A stretch of 64,000 nucleotides of DNA from Deltaproteobacteria bacterium (lineage in GTDB: Bacteria; Desulfobacterota; DSM-4660; Desulfatiglandales; Desulfatiglandaceae): assembly GCA_019309145.1 (NCBI GenBank), contig JAFDGR010000004.1, positions 1-64,000 of the forward strand. The letters are read 5' to 3'. Numbering within the stretch: position 1 is the first letter of the stretch; every line of letters begins with the position of its first letter. Below are positions 9,721 to 20,427 of this stretch, in pieces. The translations under genes were made by a program, and so were the position numbers. Under the pieces are notes generated by a model that worked only from the letters and a program-made list of their open reading frames with translations, was not told the origin of the DNA and made no database searches.

Positions 9721-11409
9721 ATGAAAACGTTCACAGGAGCGGAGATCCTGCTCAAAAGTTTGAAGGAAGAAGGGGTTGATACCATTTTCGGGTATCCCGG
9801 GGGAGCAGTCATTGATATTTATGATCAGCTCGCCAAAAGCGACATACGTCATATCCTGGTTCGTCATGAACAGGGAGCCGTCCACGCAGCCGACGGGTAT
9901 GCGCGGGCATCGGGGAAAGTGGGAGTGTGCCTGGCCACGTCCGGTCCAGGTGCTACCAATACGGTGACCGGCATTGCCACGGCCTATTCGGATTCCATCC
10001 CCATTGTCGTGCTGACCGGACAGGTGCCGAGGACACTCATCGGGAACGACGCATTTCAGGAGGTGGATATTGTTGGGATCACCCGGCCCTGTACCAAGCA
10101 CAACTACCTCGTGACCGATGTCAATGACCTGGGGAGGGTGATCAGAGAGGCCTTCTACCTGGCCCGGTCGGGAAGGCCGGGCCCGGTCCTGGTGGACCTT
10201 CCAAAGGATCTTATGAGCATGCAGGGGCCATATCATCAGGGCAGGGATGTCACCCTGAAATCCTATCAACCAACGTATAAACCGCACCTGAAACAGCTCT
10301 CCAAGGTGATCGACCTCATAAAAGAGGCCAAAAGGCCCATGATACTCGCGGGGGGAGGTGTGGGGCTCTCAAAGGCATCCGACGGATTGAGAAAACTGGC
10401 AAGAAAGATCGTGGCGCCCGTCAGCACGACACTCATGGGCCTGGGCACTTTCCCGGCCAGTGATCAACTCTGGCTGGGTATGATAGGAATGCACGGGACC
10501 TACCGGGCCAACATGTCCACTGGGGCATGTGACCTGCTTATCGCCGTGGGTGTTCGGTTTGATGATCGGGTAACGGGAAAAACCGATGCCTTTGCTTCCC
10601 AGGCGAAGATTGTTCATATCGATATTGATCCCACCTCCATCAGGAAAAATATCCCGGTCACCATCCCTGTGGTCGGTGATTGCGGGTTGACCCTAGAGAT
10701 CCTGAATGATTTGCTTGAGAAAGAGACCATGAACGGGATCAGGAAGGTGCGGGAGCCCTGGCTTCAGCAGATCGAGGAATGGAAGAGCACGAATCCTCTC
10801 GCGTATGAACAACAAGAGGTCACCAAGCCCCAGTTTGTGATTGAGAGGCTTTACCGGCTTACCAGGGGGGAGGCGATCGTGGCAACAGAAGTGGGGCAGA
10901 ATCAGATGTGGGCGGCCCAGTATTACCACCTGGACGCTCCCCATTCATTCATTACCTCGGGAGGGCTGGGATGCATGGGTTTTGGTCTCCCCGCGGCCAT
11001 CGGCGCCCAGGTCGCGAACCCGGGAAAGCTGGTGGTGGATATCGCCGGAGACGGGAGTATCCAGATGAACATCCAGGAATTGGCCACGGCAGTACAGTAT
11101 AAACTGCCGGTCAAGGTGGTGATCCTCAATAACCAGTACCTGGGCATGGTGAGGCAGTGGCAAGAGCTCTTCTACGAAAAATGCTACGCATGCACCCACA
11201 TGGAGCATGCGCCCGATTTCGTAAAACTGGCCGAGGCCTATGGGGCGGCAGGATTGCGGGCCACAACACCGGACGAGGTGGAACCGGTACTGAAGGAGGG
11301 GCTTGCCCTGGAAGGACCCGTGCTGATGGATTTTCACGTGGAAAAGGAAGAAGGGGTTTATCCGATGGTTCCGGCGGGTGCCCCCATTACGGAGATGCTG
11401 CTGGTGTAG
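9721..11409 (+). CDS. ilvB: Acetolactate synthase large subunit
   Basis: FGYPGGAVIDIYD; VRHEQGAVHAADGYARASGKVGVCLATSGPGATN; ThDP motif GDGSIQMNIQELATA; start ATG 9721 preferred. Confidence 0.95.
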   Translation: MKTFTGAEILLKSLKEEGVDTIFGYPGGAVIDIYDQLAKSDIRHILVRHEQGAVHAADGYARASGKVGVCLATSGPGATNTVTGIATAYSDSIPIVVLTGQVPRTLIGNDAFQEVDIVGITRPCTKHNYLVTDVNDLGRVIREAFYLARSGRPGPVLVDLPKDLMSMQGPYHQGRDVTLKSYQPTYKPHLKQLSKVIDLIKEAKRPMILAGGGVGLSKASDGLRKLARKIVAPVSTTLMGLGTFPASDQLWLGMIGMHGTYRANMSTGACDLLIAVGVRFDDRVTGKTDAFASQAKIVHIDIDPTSIRKNIPVTIPVVGDCGLTLEILNDLLEKETMNGIRKVREPWLQQIEEWKSTNPLAYEQQEVTKPQFVIERLYRLTRGEAIVATEVGQNQMWAAQYYHLDAPHSFITSGGLGCMGFGLPAAIGAQVANPGKLVVDIAGDGSIQMNIQELATAVQYKLPVKVVILNNQYLGMVRQWQELFYEKCYACTHMEHAPDFVKLAEAYGAAGLRATTPDEVEPVLKEGLALEGPVLMDFHVEKEEGVYPMVPAGAPITEMLLV

Positions 11410-11446
11410 CACTACGGTGAGAGGACGGGTAAAGGAGAAGAAAGAG

Positions 11447-11944
11447 GTGAATAGGGAAGAAGGCGAAAGGCATATCCTGTCCATCCTGGTGGAAAACCAG
11501 CCCGGCGTGCTGTCCAGGGTGGCGGGACTTTTCAGCGGGAGGGGCTTTAATATTGAGAGTCTGTGTGTGGCAGAGACAATGGACCCCGATGTCTCCAGGA
11601 TTACCCTGGTGACCATTGGGGATATGGGGGTGGTGGAACAGGTAAAGAAACAGCTGAACAAGCTGGTTGATGTGTTGAAGGTTGTTGATTTTACCGGTGA
11701 AAATTTTGTGCAGCGGGAAATGGCCCTGATCAAGGTTCGTGCGAAGCCTGAAAACCGTGCCGAAATTCTCCGGATGGTGGATATTTTCAGGTGCCGGATC
11801 GTGGATGTGGGGGCTGAATATTACACGGTCGAGCTTACCGGTGATGAAGGGAAGATGCGGGCATTCTTGAATCTCTTGAAGCCCATGGGAATGAAGGAAA
11901 TAGCAAGGACCGGGGCGTTGGCCCTGGCCCGGGAAAAAAAGTAA
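11447..11944 (+). CDS. ilvN: Acetolactate synthase small subunit
   Basis: HILSILVENQPGVLSRVAGLFSGRGFNIESL ACT domain; GTG start after aaaggag. Confidence 0.9.
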   Translation: MNREEGERHILSILVENQPGVLSRVAGLFSGRGFNIESLCVAETMDPDVSRITLVTIGDMGVVEQVKKQLNKLVDVLKVVDFTGENFVQREMALIKVRAKPENRAEILRMVDIFRCRIVDVGAEYYTVELTGDEGKMRAFLNLLKPMGMKEIARTGALALAREKK

Positions 11945-11954
11945 AGGAGTAATT

Positions 11955-13010
11955 ATGGCAGAAATAGATTTTGGTGGAGTGGTGGAAGAGGTCGTAACGT
12001 CGGAGGAATTTCCCCTTGCAAAGGCCCAGGAAGTCCTCAAGGATGAAACGGTTGCGGTCCTGGGATACGGCGTGCAGGGACCGGGGCAGGCCCTGAACAT
12101 GCGTGATAACGGCATCAGGGTGATCGTGGGTCAGCGCGAGGGAGGCAGTTCGTGGCAGCGGGCCATGGATGACGGCTTTATTCCCGGAGAGACACTCTTC
12201 CCGCTTGAAGAGGCGGCGAAAAAAGGCACCATCATACAATACCTGGTCTCAGACGCGGGACAGGTTGCCACGTGGCCGGCCATAAAAACGTGCCTGCAGT
12301 CGGGCGATGCGCTGTATTTTTCGCACGGATTCTCAATTGTCTACAAGGAGCAAACAGGGATCATCCCGCCTGCTGATGTTGATGTGATCATGGTGGCCCC
12401 GAAAGGTTCCGGTCGTACGGTCCGGGCCAACTTTCTAGAGGGAAGCGGCATCAACTCCAGTTACGCGGTTTTTCAGGATGCTACCGGCCGTGCTGAAGAA
12501 AGGACCCTGGCGCTTGGCATAGCGATCGGGTCAGGATATCTTTTTCCCACGACGTTTGAGAAGGAGGTACACAGCGATCTGACCGGGGAGCGGGGCGTCC
12601 TGATGGGGTGCCTGGCCGGCGTGATGGAGGCGCAGTACGAACTTCTTCGAAGGCACGGGCACAGCCCGAGCGAGGCATTCAACGAGACGGTGGAAGAGTT
12701 GACCCAGAGCCTGATCAGGCTGGTGGCGGAAAACGGGATGGATTGGATGTTCGCGAACTGCAGTACCACGGCACAGCGGGGCGCACTGGACTGGAAAGAC
12801 CGGTTCAAGGAGGCGGTCAATCCTGTTTTCGAAGAACTCCACCAGCGTGTTGTGTCCGGAGAGGAAACAAGGATTGTGCTTGAGGCCAACAGTGCACCCG
12901 ATTACCGCGTAGGACTTGAAAAGGAACTGGAAACCATAAGAAACTCCGAGATGTGGCGCGCAGGGGCGGCGGTCCGGGCACTCAGGCCGGAAAACCGGAA
13001 GAGGACCTAG
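11955..13010 (+). CDS. ilvC: Ketol-acid reductoisomerase
   Basis: VAVLGYGVQGPGQALNMRDNG; APKGSGRTVR; follows ilvN. Confidence 0.9.
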   Translation: MAEIDFGGVVEEVVTSEEFPLAKAQEVLKDETVAVLGYGVQGPGQALNMRDNGIRVIVGQREGGSSWQRAMDDGFIPGETLFPLEEAAKKGTIIQYLVSDAGQVATWPAIKTCLQSGDALYFSHGFSIVYKEQTGIIPPADVDVIMVAPKGSGRTVRANFLEGSGINSSYAVFQDATGRAEERTLALGIAIGSGYLFPTTFEKEVHSDLTGERGVLMGCLAGVMEAQYELLRRHGHSPSEAFNETVEELTQSLIRLVAENGMDWMFANCSTTAQRGALDWKDRFKEAVNPVFEELHQRVVSGEETRIVLEANSAPDYRVGLEKELETIRNSEMWRAGAAVRALRPENRKRT

Positions 13011-13013
13011 CCG

Positions 13014-14096
13014 GTGGAAAGGGAAACGAAGAAGGATAGAACCTATGCCATCGGCCTTATCCCCGGCGACGGGACCGGACCGGAAGTGGTGACCGAAGGC
13101 GTTAAGGTACTGGAGGCGATCTCAAATAGATTTGGAGTGGGATTTCAGTTCACAGCCTTTGACCTGGGAGGAGAAACCTACATGAGGGATGGGACCTTGC
13201 TGCCGGACCCGGTTGTTGAACAGTTGAGATCCCTGGATGCACTCTTTCTCGGCGCCATCGGACACCCCGATGTGAAACCCGGTATCCTGGAAAGGGGAAT
13301 ACTGCTGCAACTGCGTTTCGCACTGGATCTCTATATCAATCTGCGGCCGGTCGTCCTTTTTCCCGGGGTTTTTACTCCGTTGAAGAACAAAATGCCTGAA
13401 GATATTGATTTCATCGTCATACGGGAAAACTCTGAAGGGATGTATGCGGGGGGTGGTGGTTTTTTCAAGAAAGGCACCCCTGATGAAGTGGCTCTCCAGG
13501 AATCCGTCAATACCAGGAAAGGGGTGGAGCGGTGTGTCAGATATGCTTATGAATACTGCCGGAAAAGGGATCGGAAAAAACACCTCACCCTCTGCGCCAA
13601 GACCAATGTCCTGGCCTACGAATCTGACCTATGGTACAGGGTATTCCAGGAACTGCATGATTCCTATCCTGACGTGGAAATTGATTACCAGCACGTGGAT
13701 GCCCTCTGCATGTGGATGATAAAAAATCCTGAGCAGTTTGATGTGATCGTGACAAATAATCTTTTTGGAGATATTATCACGGATATCGGGGCTATTATCC
13801 AGGGTGGAATGGGAATCGCGGCCGGAGGGAACATCAATCCTGAAGGCAATGCCATGTTCGAGCCCATTGGCGGGTCGGCACCCAAGTATACGGGCCTTGG
13901 GAAGATTAATCCCATGGCCGCCATCTCGGCTGTGCAGATGATGCTCGATTACCTGGGAGAGGACACTGCTGCTCAAGCGGTTTTAGCGGCGATCAAGAAG
14001 GTTGTGAAAAATGATCTCCAGAGCCTCAGCGCCGGCAGGATGGGATATTCTACCAGCGAGGTTGGGGATCTGGTGGTAAGGGCCCTCACGGGGTAA
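13014..14096 (+). CDS. leuB: 3-isopropylmalate dehydrogenase
   Basis: IGLIPGDGTGPEV; NLFGDIITDIGAIIQGGMGIAAGGNINPEG; could be an isocitrate-dehydrogenase-type paralog but operon context favours leuB. Confidence 0.8.
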   Translation: MERETKKDRTYAIGLIPGDGTGPEVVTEGVKVLEAISNRFGVGFQFTAFDLGGETYMRDGTLLPDPVVEQLRSLDALFLGAIGHPDVKPGILERGILLQLRFALDLYINLRPVVLFPGVFTPLKNKMPEDIDFIVIRENSEGMYAGGGGFFKKGTPDEVALQESVNTRKGVERCVRYAYEYCRKRDRKKHLTLCAKTNVLAYESDLWYRVFQELHDSYPDVEIDYQHVDALCMWMIKNPEQFDVIVTNNLFGDIITDIGAIIQGGMGIAAGGNINPEGNAMFEPIGGSAPKYTGLGKINPMAAISAVQMMLDYLGEDTAAQAVLAAIKKVVKNDLQSLSAGRMGYSTSEVGDLVVRALTG

Positions 14097-14109
14097 TGAT
14101 CGGGGAACA

Positions 14110-14922
14110 ATGGAAGACGTGACCATCGGAGCCGTGTGCATGCATGCAGAGCCGGGTCAGGTGGATGAGAACCTGGCTGTGATTGCCCGGTTCACTGCCG
14201 AAGCAGCAGCAAAAGGTGCAGGTATCGTCTGTTTCCCGGAATGCAGCCTGACCGGCTATTCCCTGGATCCCGGGCAAGCGAATGCCTGTGCCATTTCCCT
14301 TGATCGGGCAGGATCCCTTCTGAACGCTGTTGCCAGGGATTCCGGCGTTGTGGTCATTGCCGGGCTGGCAGAGGATTCCGGGGATGCAGGATTCTTTATC
14401 ACCCAGGTTGTTGTGGACCCTGAAGGACTCATCGGTGTGCACAGGAAATCGCACCTGGGTCCACCGGAAAGAGGTCTTTACCAGGCGACCGGTACAATAG
14501 GAACGGTCTCTTTCCGTGGTATTACTGCCGGGATACAGCTCTGTTACGAGACCCACTTCCCCGAGATCAGTACTACCATGGCCTTGAGCGGGGCCGAGGT
14601 GCTCTTTTGCCCCCATGCATCACCCCGTGGGACCGGGGAAGAAAAGCTCTTAAGCTGGCTCAGGCATCTGCCTGCCAGGGCCTTTGACAACGGTGTCTTT
14701 GTGGTGGCATGCAACCAGGTGGGGAAGACATCAGCAGGATTTTCTTTCCCGGGCGTTGCCGTGGTCATTGGGCCCGATGGACGGGTCGATGCCACGTACA
14801 CCGGAAACGAGGAAAGGATTCTTCTCGCTTCGCTTCAAGCTACAAAACTCATCAATATCCGGGAAAATCGCATGGCGTATTTTCTCCCCCACAGAAGGCC
14901 GCCCCTTTACAAAACGGAATAA
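14110..14922 (+). CDS. Carbon-nitrogen hydrolase (nitrilase/omega-amidase-like)
   Basis: GIVCFPECSLTGY (Glu), HRKSHLGPPERGLY (Lys), GIQLCYETHFPE (Cys). Confidence 0.85.
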   Translation: MEDVTIGAVCMHAEPGQVDENLAVIARFTAEAAAKGAGIVCFPECSLTGYSLDPGQANACAISLDRAGSLLNAVARDSGVVVIAGLAEDSGDAGFFITQVVVDPEGLIGVHRKSHLGPPERGLYQATGTIGTVSFRGITAGIQLCYETHFPEISTTMALSGAEVLFCPHASPRGTGEEKLLSWLRHLPARAFDNGVFVVACNQVGKTSAGFSFPGVAVVIGPDGRVDATYTGNEERILLASLQATKLINIRENRMAYFLPHRRPPLYKTE

Positions 14923-14984
14923 TGCACCGGCGCATCCTGGGGAGCTCTGTTCTTCTCTTGGTTTTTGTAGTGGGTTCCTGAAAT

Positions 14985-15030
14985 AGAAAAGGCACACGAG
15001 GCCGGATTTCGGTCTCTTGCGCCTTTCTTG
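14985..15030. terminator. Hairpin between convergent nitrilase-like gene and dsrC
   Basis: AAAGGC..(imperfect CACGAG/CTCTTG)..GCCTTT in the convergent gap. Confidence 0.45.
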
Positions 15031-15055
15031 TTTCGGATTATCCCGATTGGACGGG

Positions 15056-15373
15056 TTATACGCAACCGGTTGGTTTGGGAAGGCCTGCCATTTTACAGGC
15101 GCCTTTACCCGGTCCACTTGGAAACAGCTCGTAGATGTACTTCAGTTTGTAGCCGGTGACTTTGGAGAGAATCCGCACCATGGGGGCAATTCCATTTTTC
15201 TTGTAGTAGTCCTGGAGAACTTTGATCACCTTCCAGTGCTCATCGGTCAATTCCTCGATTCCCTCGGTGGTCTTGACGTGTCTGACCCAGGCTTCATTCC
15301 AATTGTTGAAATCATCGATGAAACCATCTTCATCAACATTGAAGGTCTGTCCTTCAAATTCCACTGTTGGCAT
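15056..15373 (-). CDS. dsrC: DsrC sulfur carrier / DsrAB substrate protein
   Basis: 105 aa; C-terminal arm GPGKGACKMAGLPKPTGCV keeps both redox Cys. Confidence 0.96.
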   Translation of the reverse strand: MPTVEFEGQTFNVDEDGFIDDFNNWNEAWVRHVKTTEGIEELTDEHWKVIKVLQDYYKKNGIAPMVRILSKVTGYKLKYIYELFPSGPGKGACKMAGLPKPTGCV

Positions 15374-15441
15374 ACCTTTTACCCTCCTTTTTTTAGAAAT
15401 AATGCTACCTTAGATAGCTTTAGTCCCCATTTAGAAGATTG

Positions 15442-15470
15442 AATATAGGACATATTTTTCATGATGTCAA
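15442..15470 (-). promoter_or_regulatory. sigma70-type promoter of dsrC
   Basis: Minus strand TTGACA, 17 bp, TATATT. Confidence 0.65.
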
Positions 15471-15483
15471 TTATTGTTTTTGC

Positions 15484-16893
15484 TCATTTGTGAATTTTTT
15501 CTATTTTTCTTTTCAGAGCCGCACCACAGAAGGTCCTGGCCCAGGTGGGATCCCCGGCCCCGTGAATATGAGTATAGGTGGCAAGGAGATTATGCTTTAC
15601 GATGCCGTCATGGACCCCGTCAACGCCATGGCCTCTTTCTACGCGAAAAGCAAAGTGGAGGTCTTCCTCTGACATCAGAACGGCCCTTGAATAGTGAAAC
15701 TCATGGCCGCGGAGGCTTTTGCCGATGGGATAGAAGGGGTTTGGCGCTGTTACTCGCATCACGGTATAACCATGTCCCTGGGGTTTCTTCTCAAGGAGAA
15801 ACTGGATGGGGAGCGCTCCAACCATTGGGTAGGACCGCTGATCCACGACAAGCGTTTCGCCCAGGTACATGAGCCCGCCGCATTCCGCGTACACCGGCAA
15901 CCCCTGGTTGATGGATTCTTTCAGGGAATGCCTGAACCCCGCGTTCCCGGCAAGGAGTTCAGCCTGCGTTTCAGGGAATCCGCCACCAATGTAAAGTGCA
16001 TCCAGATCAGGCAGACAGGGGTCGGAAACGGCATCCACCTTCACCAGGGTGGCACCGAGCCGTTCCAGTTGTTCCAGGTTTTCGGGATAGTAGAACCAGA
16101 AAGAGCGATCCAGGATATAGCCGATTCGCGGGCTGTCACCCTGTAACGTCGAGAGCTCTTTCGGAAATATCCCGGAGGAGGGAACGGCCAGCGGTTCCAC
16201 CTTTCGTGCCAGCTTCAGAATGCTGTCCATTTCGAGATGTTCATGTACGGCATCCCTTGCCCAGCGAATCGCCTTTTCGGAATGGTCTCTTTCCTGGTAG
16301 GGGACGAGTCCCATATGACGTTCCGGGAAGATGTTGCCGGCCAGTTTCGGGATCACGCCCAGTACGGGAATTTGACAGTATTCTTGAATGGCTCCGGTGA
16401 TCAGCGCGATTTGCCGGGGACCGGCGGCCCGGTTGAGTATCACTCCCGCGATGGTGAGGTCCGGATCAAAAGCCTGGCATCCCTTGACAATGGCCGCGAT
16501 GGTCCTGGTTGCCATGGAAACGTCCACGATCAGTATAACCGGGGCTTTCAGGACCTTGGCCAGTTCCGCGGTGCTGCAACGCCCGTGGATGTCAAGGCCG
16601 TCATAGAGACCACGGTTCCCTTCTATGAGCGAGATATCTGCCCCCCGGGACCGGGAGGCGAATGATGACAGGATCTGCTCATGGGTCATGAGGAAAGAAT
16701 CAAGGTTATAGCACTGCCGTCCGGCGGCGAAACTGTGCCAACCCGCGTCAATAAAGTCGGGCCCTTTTTTGAACGGGGCAACATCATATCCCATCTCCCG
16801 CCACGCGGCAATAAGCCCGAGGGTCAGGAATGTCTTGCCGGAGCCTCCTCGCAATCCCGCAAGAATCAGCCTTGGTTTATCGAACATTTTCAT
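15484..16893 (-). CDS. dsrN: Cobyrinate a,c-diamide synthase family / DsrN (siroheme amidase)
   Basis: KPRLILAGLRGGSGKTFLTLGLIAAW; GATase domain VYAECGGLMYLGE; divergent from dsrABD. Confidence 0.85.
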   Translation of the reverse strand: MKMFDKPRLILAGLRGGSGKTFLTLGLIAAWREMGYDVAPFKKGPDFIDAGWHSFAAGRQCYNLDSFLMTHEQILSSFASRSRGADISLIEGNRGLYDGLDIHGRCSTAELAKVLKAPVILIVDVSMATRTIAAIVKGCQAFDPDLTIAGVILNRAAGPRQIALITGAIQEYCQIPVLGVIPKLAGNIFPERHMGLVPYQERDHSEKAIRWARDAVHEHLEMDSILKLARKVEPLAVPSSGIFPKELSTLQGDSPRIGYILDRSFWFYYPENLEQLERLGATLVKVDAVSDPCLPDLDALYIGGGFPETQAELLAGNAGFRHSLKESINQGLPVYAECGGLMYLGETLVVDQRSYPMVGALPIQFLLEKKPQGHGYTVMRVTAPNPFYPIGKSLRGHEFHYSRAVLMSEEDLHFAFRVERGHGVDGVHDGIVKHNLLATYTHIHGAGDPTWARTFCGAALKRKIEKIHK

Positions 16894-16987
16894 TTTTCAA
16901 TACCTTGTTCCGACACATGGTGAATCATTTTTGCGTCCAGGTTTTACAATATGGCAATGCGCTTGTGAAAACTTTCATTTTTTTTTA

Positions 16988-17017
16988 TTGACAATGTCAA
17001 GAATTTTTTATTATAAA
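16988..17017 (+). promoter_or_regulatory. Putative dsrABD promoter
   Basis: TTGACA (16988-16993), 18 bp, TATAAA (17012-17017); -35 lies in palindrome TTGACAATGTCAA. Confidence 0.55.
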
Positions 17018-17345
17018 ATAAATGTTAATGCGGGTTAACTATTTGAAAATTGAACTAATTACAATATTCACAAATAGTTAGTGTCTGTTCGCAACCGGAA
17101 TTCAGGCACGCAAGCGTTTCCAGGCCGGGAATGGACTATTTTTGGAATGGAAACAAGGAAATGACCCTGCTTTCTCATCAACACTGGCGAATGCGCCTCG
17201 GGACCGGAGAAAACAGGTGAAGAGAATGAAAAAGGAATAGTGATTTTTATGCAGGGAGGAGGTGAGGAGAGCGGCTTTTTTTATGTTTGTGTGATTTACT
17301 CCTTATAGGGAACGACTCTTCAAATAGCAAAAGGAGGCAATAATA

Positions 17346-18764
17346 ATGGCTTTTGAACCAAAAGAGGAACAGAAAGAGCTAAAGTACGATGAGCTCCGCA
17401 TATATAGCGATGAGGAACTCAATAACTACACGGAAGAAGAGCTCAAGAACTTCAAAGTAAAGCATGATATCCCGGATGTGGAGGAACTGGAAAAAGGTCC
17501 GTGGCCCAGCTTTGTGGCGGATGCCAAGCGGGAAGCCCTGCATCGGCACAAGCTGGCTGATGACCGCATGTTGATTGATCGAGACGTGGTTGAAGATATG
17601 CTGGGGCAGCTCCAGATCTCTTTTGACGAAGGAGAAACCCACTGGAAACACGGCGGTATTGTCGGTGTATTCGGGTATGGCGGGGGTGTTATCGGGAGGT
17701 ATTCCGATCTCCAGGAAAAATTTCCCTCAATTGCCCATTTCCACACGCTGCGGGTGAATCAACCAGCCAGCAAATTCTACAACACCGATTACCTGCGAAG
17801 CCTTTGCGACCTGTGGGAGTACCGCGGAAGCGGTCTGATGAACATGCACGGCTCCACCGGTGACATTGTTTTCCTCGGGACGTTTACTGAACAGCTTGAG
17901 CCTATTTTTTATGAACTCGGCCATGTGCTTCAACAGGACCTTGGCGGATCAGGGTCCAATCTCAGGACCCCGTCCTGCTGTCTCGGCAGGGCACGCTGCG
18001 AGTGGGCGTGCTATGATACCCAGCAGATGTGCTACGAGTTGACCCACTACTACCAGGACGAACTCCATCGACCTGCCTTTCCGTACAAGTTCAAATTTAA
18101 GTTTGACGGATGTCCCAATTGCTGTGTCGCGTCCATTGCCCGGTCCGACATGTCCTTCATCGGCACCTGGCGTGATAATATCAGGATCGACCAGGAAGCT
18201 GTCCAGGCTTATATCGGCGGCGAGATTGCGCCAAACGGTGGCGCGCATGCCGGCAAGGACTGGGGGAAATTTGACATCCAGAAAGAGGTCATTGATCTCT
18301 GCCCGACCGAATGCATGTGGATGGAAGACGGGAAACTGATGATCGATGACAAGGAATGCACCCGCTGCATGCACTGCATCAATGTCATGCCCCAGGCCCT
18401 GAGGCCGGGCACGGATACGGGAGTAAGCATTCTCTTTGGTGCCAAGGCGCCTATTCTCGAAGGGGCCCAGATGGCCACGCTCACCGTTCCCTTCATGAAG
18501 GTCGAGGAACCATACGACAATGTGAAGGAACTCGTTGAAAAAGTCTGGGATTGGTGGATGGAAGAAGGGAAGAACCGGGAGCGCCTTGGTGAGCTGATCC
18601 AGCGCTACGGTATTCCGAAATTCCTGGAAATGCTCGATCTGCCGCCCATGCCGCAGATGGTGAAGGAGCCCAGGAGCAATCCCTACATCTTCTGGAAAGA
18701 AGAGGATGTCCCAGGCGGATTCAAGCGTGATATCAACGACTACAGAGCCAGGCATAAGAGATAG
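17346..18764 (+). CDS. dsrA: Dissimilatory sulfite reductase alpha subunit
   Basis: TPSCCLGRARCEWACYDTQ..CPNCCVASIARSD siroheme/4Fe4S motifs; ferredoxin insert CTRCMHCINVMPQALRPG. Confidence 0.98.
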   Translation: MAFEPKEEQKELKYDELRIYSDEELNNYTEEELKNFKVKHDIPDVEELEKGPWPSFVADAKREALHRHKLADDRMLIDRDVVEDMLGQLQISFDEGETHWKHGGIVGVFGYGGGVIGRYSDLQEKFPSIAHFHTLRVNQPASKFYNTDYLRSLCDLWEYRGSGLMNMHGSTGDIVFLGTFTEQLEPIFYELGHVLQQDLGGSGSNLRTPSCCLGRARCEWACYDTQQMCYELTHYYQDELHRPAFPYKFKFKFDGCPNCCVASIARSDMSFIGTWRDNIRIDQEAVQAYIGGEIAPNGGAHAGKDWGKFDIQKEVIDLCPTECMWMEDGKLMIDDKECTRCMHCINVMPQALRPGTDTGVSILFGAKAPILEGAQMATLTVPFMKVEEPYDNVKELVEKVWDWWMEEGKNRERLGELIQRYGIPKFLEMLDLPPMPQMVKEPRSNPYIFWKEEDVPGGFKRDINDYRARHKR

Positions 18765-18776
18765 GAGGGACCAACG

Positions 18777-19964
18777 ATGGCATTATCTACTGAAAGATTG
18801 GGACTTTATAATCCGGACAAACCAATGGAGAACAGGTTGACGGACCTCGGTCCGCGGCATTTCTGGCAGTATTTTCCCCCGATTATTCAAAATAATTACG
18901 GGAAATGGAAGTACCATGAGATCCTGGAGCCGGGAATCCTGGTCCATGTATCCGAGACCGGGGACAAGGTTTTTACGATCCGCTGCGGCGGCTGCCGGTT
19001 CATGACCGTGGAGAACGTCCGGGAGATTTGCGAGATAGCTGATAAGTATTGTGAGGGGTATGTGCGCTTCACCACCAGGAACAACATTGAATTCATGGTG
19101 GACAGCGCTGATAAGATGGAGGCCTTGAAAAAAGACCTGCAGAGCAGAAAGCATGTCTCCGGCAGTTACAAGTTCCCCATCGGGGGGACCGGAGCAGGTG
19201 TGACCAACATCGTTCATACCCAGGGCTTTCTCCATTGCCATACACCGGCCACGGACGCGTCCTCCATGGTCAAGGCGGTCATGGACGACCTTTTCGAGTA
19301 TTTCCAGGGCATGACCCTGCCCGCGCAGGTACGGGTCTCCATGGCGTGCTGCCTCAATATGTGCGGTGCCGTGCATTGTTCGGATATCGCGCTTCTGGGG
19401 TACCACCGGAAACCCCCGGTGATTGACCATGAGGTGATCGATAAACTCTGTGAGATCCCCCTGGTTATCGCCGCGTGTCCCACCGGGGCCATTTCACCTG
19501 CAAAAAAGGAAGACGGCGGAAAGACCGTGAAGATCAAGGAAGAACGGTGCATGTTCTGCGGGAACTGCTATACCATGTGCATGGCGGTGCCCCTGGCGGA
19601 CAAAGAAGGCGATGGTGTGACCATCCTGGCGGGCGGCAAGATCTCCAACCGGATCAGCACTCCGAAATTTTCCAAGGTGGTCGTTCCTTTCCTGCCGAAC
19701 AACTTCCCGAGGTTTCCGGAAGTATGTGCAACGGTGAAAAAGATCATCGAGGCCTATGCTGCTGATGCCAAGAAATATGAGCGGCTCGGTGACTGGGCCG
19801 AGAGAATCGGCTGGGAAAAATTCTTTGAAAAGTGCGACCTGCCGTTCAGTGATCATCTGATCGATGATTACAGGCTGCAATACGATACGTACCGGACGAC
19901 GAGCCAGTTCAAGTACACCGAGGCGGCCTGGGAAGTATCGAGGGCAGCCGGCGGCATCGACTAA
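18777..19964 (+). CDS. dsrB: Dissimilatory sulfite reductase beta subunit
   Basis: [53 protein letters not shown]; follows dsrA. Confidence 0.98.
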   Translation: MALSTERLGLYNPDKPMENRLTDLGPRHFWQYFPPIIQNNYGKWKYHEILEPGILVHVSETGDKVFTIRCGGCRFMTVENVREICEIADKYCEGYVRFTTRNNIEFMVDSADKMEALKKDLQSRKHVSGSYKFPIGGTGAGVTNIVHTQGFLHCHTPATDASSMVKAVMDDLFEYFQGMTLPAQVRVSMACCLNMCGAVHCSDIALLGYHRKPPVIDHEVIDKLCEIPLVIAACPTGAISPAKKEDGGKTVKIKEERCMFCGNCYTMCMAVPLADKEGDGVTILAGGKISNRISTPKFSKVVVPFLPNNFPRFPEVCATVKKIIEAYAADAKKYERLGDWAERIGWEKFFEKCDLPFSDHLIDDYRLQYDTYRTTSQFKYTEAAWEVSRAAGGID

Positions 19965-20001
19965 CTGTTTTTCTAAACCATCTTCGTAAAGGAGCAAACA
20001 G

Positions 20002-20232
20002 ATGGAAGACATAAAAAAGGCCATTTTGGATTTTGCCGAGAACAGCAAGAAGACCAAGTTTTACTTCAAAGACCTGGAAAAAGCAGTGCAGAAGACTATC
20101 CCGGACGCAAAGGCCAGGATGATCAAAAAGGCTGCTACCGCCCTGATCAATGAAGAAAAGTTGATCTACTTCTCGACCGGCAGCAGCACCATGTATGGCC
20201 TGAAAGGAAGAGGTGTTACCGAGGATCACTAG
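20002..20232 (+). CDS. dsrD: DsrD
   Basis: 76 aa winged-helix-like protein immediately after dsrB; LIYFSTGSSTMYGLKGRG. Confidence 0.95.
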   Translation: MEDIKKAILDFAENSKKTKFYFKDLEKAVQKTIPDAKARMIKKAATALINEEKLIYFSTGSSTMYGLKGRGVTEDH

Positions 20233-20279
20233 CATCTGTTTGCAGTGATTTTTGTGTACCAAGAAATGTGTTCTCTTGC

Positions 20280-20321
20280 AGAAGAGGTCGCTGTTCCTGT
20301 TGGATCGCGGCCTCTTCTTTT
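20280..20321 (+). terminator. Terminator after dsrD
   Basis: AGAAGAGGTCGC / GCGGCCTCTTCT then TTTT. Confidence 0.6.
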
Positions 20322-20427
20322 CTCATTCATGCCCATCAGAAAGTGAAAAGAGGTGAGAGCTCAATACGCCGGGGCATGAGAAGATTGAGAAACGAGGAAA
20401 CAGAAAGAGAGTGTGTAGAGGAAAAGA

